Source: Mesorhizobium sp. M4B.F.Ca.ET.203.01.1.1 (GTDB taxonomy: Bacteria; Pseudomonadota; Alphaproteobacteria; Rhizobiales; Rhizobiaceae). From it: a stretch of DNA of 64,000 nucleotides. Below are positions 60,641 to 64,000 of this stretch, one piece after another. The notes beneath the pieces were generated by a model, which was not told the origin of the DNA, ran no database searches, and worked only from the letters and a program-made list of their open reading frames with translations. The DNA lies in the NCBI RefSeq assembly GCF_004791025.1, contig NZ_SRUO01000013.1, positions 1 to 64,000 of the forward strand, in the 5' to 3' direction. The first letter of the stretch is position 1. Every line of letters begins with the position of its first letter. The position numbers and the translations under genes are program-made.

Positions 60641-62035
60641 TCAGTGAAGCTTGATCCGCGGTCTTGCCCGCCTGACGATGATCTCGCCTATCGCAGCCAG
60701 CATGGTCTTCGCCAGTCCGTGCACCGCCTTGAGATGCATCTTGTACAGCGAGCGATAGACAAGCCTTGCAATGAGACCTTCGATCTTCAGCCCTCCGATC
60801 AGGCTGCCAAACGCGCCGTAGTCGGCCAGCGAGACCACGGAACCATAGTCGCGGTAGCGATACGCCGGCGCGGCACGCCCTGCGAGACGAGTTGCGATCA
60901 CCTTCACCATGTGGTCTGCCTGCTGATGGGCCGTCTGGGCTCGCGGCGGCAAGGCGTTGTCTTCGCCCGGCAGCATGCAGTTCGCACAGTCGCCGATCGC
61001 GAATACATGCTCGTCTCCAACCGCCCGCAGGGTTTCGTCGACGACCAGCCGGTTGATGCGGTCGGTTTCGAGGCCATCGAGATCCCTCAGGAAATCCGGC
61101 GCCTTGATGCCGGCCGCCCATACCACCAATTCGGCCGGCACAAACAGCTTTTCGCCTAGCCGGATACCGTCTTCGGTCACTTCGGTGACCTTGATGCCGC
61201 AACGTATCTGCACGCCAAGTTTGATCAGCAAGCGTGCCGTCGCGCGCGCCATAGGCTCAGGCAGCGCCGGGAGAATCCTCGACCCGGCTTCGACGATGGT
61301 GATGCGGATCAGCCTTTCGAAGTCGATGTTGTCGAGATTGTGCGATGCAATTTCACGCATCGACTTGTGCAGCTCCGCGGCCAATTCAACGCCGGTTGCG
61401 CCGGCGCCGACGATGACGCAATGGAGCTGACCGGGCGACAGCTGCTCGTATTGCGCGTTGGCACGAAGGCATGCATCGATCATGCGCCTGTTGAATCGGG
61501 CGGCCTGCTCCGCGGTGTCGAGCGAAATGGCGTGGCGCGCGGCGCCCGGCGTGCCGAAATCGTTGCTGACGCTGCCGACTGCCATGACCAGCGTGTCGTA
61601 GCCAAGAACGCGTGGCGGTATGACTTGCCGGCCGTCATCGTCGAAGCTGGGCGCAACAAAGACCTGGCGCCTTGCACGGTCAATGCCGACGACCTCGCCG
61701 ATGCGGTACCGGTAGCCGTGTCGGCTGGCATGGGCGATGTATTCGACGGCGTCGTGCGACGCGCTCAAGGCGCCGGACGCCACCTCGTGCAATAGCGGTT
61801 TCCAGATATGGGTGCGGTTTCGATCGACAAGCGTGACCGAAAGCCGCCGGTTGCCGAACTTGCGGCCGAGGCGCGTCGCCAGTTCCAGGCCGCCGGCGCC
61901 GCCGCCGACAATGACCACGCGGTGCAGGGACTTGTCCGCGTGCGAGGGAGTCTCCGGGATGGTGCGGAACAGCGCGGCATTGTTGGCCAGAACGGCTTCA
62001 GGAATGAGCCGCACACCTGGAGTGATGATCTGCAT
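60641..62035 (-). CDS. Type-II NADH dehydrogenase (NDH-2)
   Basis: A 464-residue flavoprotein. FAD loop RVVIVGGGAGGLELATRLG (near residue 39), NADH loop HCVIVGAGATGVELAAELHK (near 205), and the quinone/FAD segment VFAIGDCANCM. A C-terminal amphipathic or hydrophobic stretch (LIGGLKIEGLIARLVYRSLY) should bind the membrane. NDH-2 passes electrons from NADH to quinone without pumping protons. GGAG precedes the ATG. 33 bases separate it from the patatin gene, so they are probably one transcript. Confidence 0.92.
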   Translation of the reverse strand: MQIITPGVRLIPEAVLANNAALFRTIPETPSHADKSLHRVVIVGGGAGGLELATRLGRKFGNRRLSVTLVDRNRTHIWKPLLHEVASGALSASHDAVEYIAHASRHGYRYRIGEVVGIDRARRQVFVAPSFDDDGRQVIPPRVLGYDTLVMAVGSVSNDFGTPGAARHAISLDTAEQAARFNRRMIDACLRANAQYEQLSPGQLHCVIVGAGATGVELAAELHKSMREIASHNLDNIDFERLIRITIVEAGSRILPALPEPMARATARLLIKLGVQIRCGIKVTEVTEDGIRLGEKLFVPAELVVWAAGIKAPDFLRDLDGLETDRINRLVVDETLRAVGDEHVFAIGDCANCMLPGEDNALPPRAQTAHQQADHMVKVIATRLAGRAAPAYRYRDYGSVVSLADYGAFGSLIGGLKIEGLIARLVYRSLYKMHLKAVHGLAKTMLAAIGEIIVRRARPRIKLH

Positions 62036-62068
62036 CGGTGGTCTCCATCCCTTCTTTGGCGCGGCGCA

Positions 62069-63220
62069 TCACTCTTGGGATTCGTGGATCACGATGCCCT
62101 GAAGCACGTCGACCTCGCACTCCCAGGGCTTGTCCGCTAGGACGCGCTGCCCATGTCCGTATCCCGCCTGCCAGCGGGTGCGGATGCCCGAGCGGGTGAA
62201 GTCGATGTCCTTGGTGTGGTCCTCGCCGTCGAGGCGCGGCGAAAGCAGCCGGACGAGATGCATGACCGACGGACAGCCGTAAGACGCGAGTTCCTTGAAC
62301 ATCGGATCCTCGCGACGCTCCTCGGGCACGAGCTTTCCCATTTCGCGCACGACGTGGCGCAAACGATGCAGTTGCTCCTGGCGGGCGACATGGCTCTTGC
62401 CGCGGCTGGCGTATTGAAGATCCTTCTGCCGCCCCATGACCTGCCAGATCGATTTCGGCTCGGTGGCGCGGGGCTGCCACATATTGACGGCAAAGATCAG
62501 CGCGTCGCGCCGCGGACGCTCGTCCAGAACGACCTCGATCGGCGTGTTCGAATAGATGCCGCCGTCCCAGTAAGGCTCGCCGTCGATGCAGACCGCCGGA
62601 AACGCTGGCGGTAGAGCGCCCGACGCCATGATATGCGCCGGCGACAGGATCATCTCGCGCGTGTCGAAGTATTTGAGCTCGCTGGTGTTGACGTTGACCG
62701 CGCCGACCGTCAGTCGCGTGTGGCGACCGTTGAGGTAGTCGAAGTCGATCAGATTGTTCAGCGTCCTTTTGAGCGGATCTGTCGTGTAGTAGGACGCGTT
62801 CTCGACACCGACCTCGCGGTTCACTCCAAACATCGCGCTTGGGTTCGGTTCGAAAAAGCCAGGGATGCCGCGCATCACCGTGCCCATGTTGGCGAAGATG
62901 TTGCTTGGAATCATCATCCGGAAAAACTCGTCGAGCGGACTGCTCCGGCTGACGCCGTCCCAGAACTCCTGAAGTCTGGGCAGACGATCGCCGGGCTCGT
63001 TTCCTGCAATCAGCGCGGCGTTGATGGCGCCGATGGAGGTTCCTATGACCCAATCCGGTTCGATGCCGCCCTCGACCAGCGCCTGGTAGACACCGGCCTG
63101 ATAGGCACCGAGAGCGCCACCGCCTTGAAGGACAAGGACTGTCTGACGCCTGACTTCGGCCTGGTGGCTGACCGCCGGTTCTGCTTCCGGAACAGACAGG
63201 TTTCGCGTGATCTTGTTCAT
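62069..63220 (-). CDS. Patatin-like phospholipase (DUF3734 tail)
   Basis: A 383-residue patatin-family protein: VLVLQGGGALGAYQAGVYQA (oxyanion), nucleophile GTSIGAINAA (GxSxG, near 61) and the catalytic aspartate in WDGGIYSNTP. The C-terminal third matches the domain usually attached in rhizobial patatins. It may free fatty acids from lipids or polyhydroxybutyrate granules; the neighbouring 3-hydroxybutyrate dehydrogenase fits the latter. Only 22 bases separate the two. Confidence 0.9.
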   Translation of the reverse strand: MNKITRNLSVPEAEPAVSHQAEVRRQTVLVLQGGGALGAYQAGVYQALVEGGIEPDWVIGTSIGAINAALIAGNEPGDRLPRLQEFWDGVSRSSPLDEFFRMMIPSNIFANMGTVMRGIPGFFEPNPSAMFGVNREVGVENASYYTTDPLKRTLNNLIDFDYLNGRHTRLTVGAVNVNTSELKYFDTREMILSPAHIMASGALPPAFPAVCIDGEPYWDGGIYSNTPIEVVLDERPRRDALIFAVNMWQPRATEPKSIWQVMGRQKDLQYASRGKSHVARQEQLHRLRHVVREMGKLVPEERREDPMFKELASYGCPSVMHLVRLLSPRLDGEDHTKDIDFTRSGIRTRWQAGYGHGQRVLADKPWECEVDVLQGIVIHESQE

Positions 63221-63242
63221 GGCCTTCGGTCCTCGTGCAGGT

Positions 63243-64000
63243 CTAGTGAGCGGTCCAACCGCCTTCGATCGGCATCACGGCACCGGTGATCGACGCCGCC
63301 TCGTCCGACGCCAGGAACAGGCAGAGCGCGGCAACCTGCTCGACGGTGACGAACTGCTTGGTCGGCTGCGCCGCGAGCAACACATCCTTGATCACCTGCT
63401 GCTCGGTGATGCCGCGGGCTCGCGCCGTGTCCGGGATCTGCTTCTCAACCAGCGGCGTGAGCACGTAGCCGGGGCAGACGGCATTGACGGTGATGCCCTG
63501 TTCGGCGACTTCCAGCGCGACGGTCTTGGTCAAGCCGGCGACCCCGTGCTTGGCTGCGACATAGGCGGACTTATAGGGCGATGCGACGAGTGCGTGTGCT
63601 GAAGCCACGTTGATGATGCGACCCCATTTGCGTGCCTTCATCGCCCGCAACGCGCGCCGGATCGTATAGAACGAAGACATAAGATCGATCGCGACGACCG
63701 CCTCCCATTTCTCGATCGGGAAGTCATCGATCGGCGCGACATGCTGAATGCCGGCGTTGTTGACCAGTATGTCGACTGAGCCGAATTCATCGATGGCCTT
63801 GTCCATCATCGCCGTGATCGCAACGCCCTTGCTCATGTCGGCATTGTCGTAGCGGACGGTGACCCCGTGATCGCCGGCGAGCTTCGCCCGCAGGCGTTCG
63901 ATTTCGACGGCATCGCCAAAACCATTCAGGACGATGTTGCAGCCCTTGGCGGCGAAGGCTTCGGCTATGCCTTGCCCGATGCCGCTGGTCGAACCGGTGA
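63243..64000 (-). CDS. bdhA: 3-hydroxybutyrate dehydrogenase (short-chain dehydrogenase), N-terminus beyond window
   Basis: A partial SDR of at least 252 residues; the first codons lie past base 64000. Seen: cofactor loop TGSTSGIGQGIAEAFAAKG at the window edge, NNAGIQHVAPIDDFP, catalytic INVASAHALVASPYKSAYVA (Ser, Tyr, Lys of the SxnYxxxK triad) and the C-terminal ITGAVMPIEGGWTAH. The AGIQHV.PI and YVLTPLVEKQI segments are typical of BdhA, which oxidises (R)-3-hydroxybutyrate to acetoacetate with NAD in poly-hydroxybutyrate use. Confidence 0.92.
   Translation of the reverse strand, partial: TGSTSGIGQGIAEAFAAKGCNIVLNGFGDAVEIERLRAKLAGDHGVTVRYDNADMSKGVAITAMMDKAIDEFGSVDILVNNAGIQHVAPIDDFPIEKWEAVVAIDLMSSFYTIRRALRAMKARKWGRIINVASAHALVASPYKSAYVAAKHGVAGLTKTVALEVAEQGITVNAVCPGYVLTPLVEKQIPDTARARGITEQQVIKDVLLAAQPTKQFVTVEQVAALCLFLASDEAASITGAVMPIEGGWTAH

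Overview
The window is high-GC, almost fully coding DNA with the gene content of an alphaproteobacterium of the Hyphomicrobiales. A Mesorhizobium or Phyllobacteriaceae-like genome is my best guess, from the many Lrp/LysR/GntR-regulated amino-acid catabolic modules, several ABC importers, the 3-hydroxybutyrate dehydrogenase / patatin / type-II NADH dehydrogenase group and the rhizobial simple-sequence repeat at 27.3 kb. I found no rRNA, tRNA, CRISPR array, transposase or integrase. The assignment to genus is inference.

Layout. 0-0.24 kb: start of an ABC ATPase leaving the window. 0.7-10 kb: an ATP-dependent hydantoinase pair (hyuA, hyuB), tightly coupled to a small [2Fe-2S] protein and an FAD/BFD-type oxidoreductase of the HcnA/HcnB (opine oxidase) kind, with a LysR regulator upstream and DadA-type FAD amine oxidases on the opposite strand at both sides. 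10-16.5 kb: an amino-acid ABC importer (ATPase, binding protein, two permeases) in one operon with a cupin and a PuuB-like amine oxidase, with Lrp/AsnC regulators on both sides. 16.6-25 kb: an oligopeptide-type ABC importer with a HAD hydrolase, a class III aminotransferase and a GNAT acetyltransferase. 25-35 kb: a second HAD + PuuB-like oxidase pair, then gabD, a tartrate/isopropylmalate-type dehydrogenase, an aldehyde dehydrogenase, a second cupin, a GhrA-type reductase and an ArgE-like deacylase, with a second GNAT diverging. Together these read as an island for importing amines or amino-acid derivatives and oxidising them through semialdehydes to central metabolism.

35-50.4 kb is the most unusual part: about thirteen genes on the minus strand plus a divergent GntR regulator. 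It encodes a gentisate-type ring-cleaving cupin, a fumarylacetoacetate-hydrolase-family enzyme, a nitrilase, a maleate isomerase, a NicX-type (2,5-dihydroxypyridine) dioxygenase, an acyl-CoA-dehydrogenase-fold protein lacking the usual catalytic glutamate, an alpha/beta hydrolase fused to an SRPBCC domain, a TetR regulator, a glutamine-synthetase-like ligase, a flavin reductase fused to a LysR effector domain with no DNA-binding domain, an amino-acid permease and an acyl-CoA ligase. I infer an aromatic / N-heteroaromatic catabolic pathway with two ring-cleavage branches meeting at maleate, possibly started by a two-component flavin monooxygenase whose reductase is gated by an effector. Two promoters in the cluster share an ATTTTCGAAAAT-like palindrome, a candidate GntR operator.

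50.5-64 kb: an FbpABC-type iron(III) importer, a peroxiredoxin-like protein, a membrane class III adenylate cyclase, a LysR regulator, a second peroxiredoxin-like protein, a type-II NADH dehydrogenase, a patatin-like phospholipase and a 3-hydroxybutyrate dehydrogenase running off the end. A roughly 102-base dispersed repeat (about 82% identical by hand count) occurs at 378-480 and 50500-50601 in the same orientation, about 50 kb apart, enclosing the whole catabolic island.
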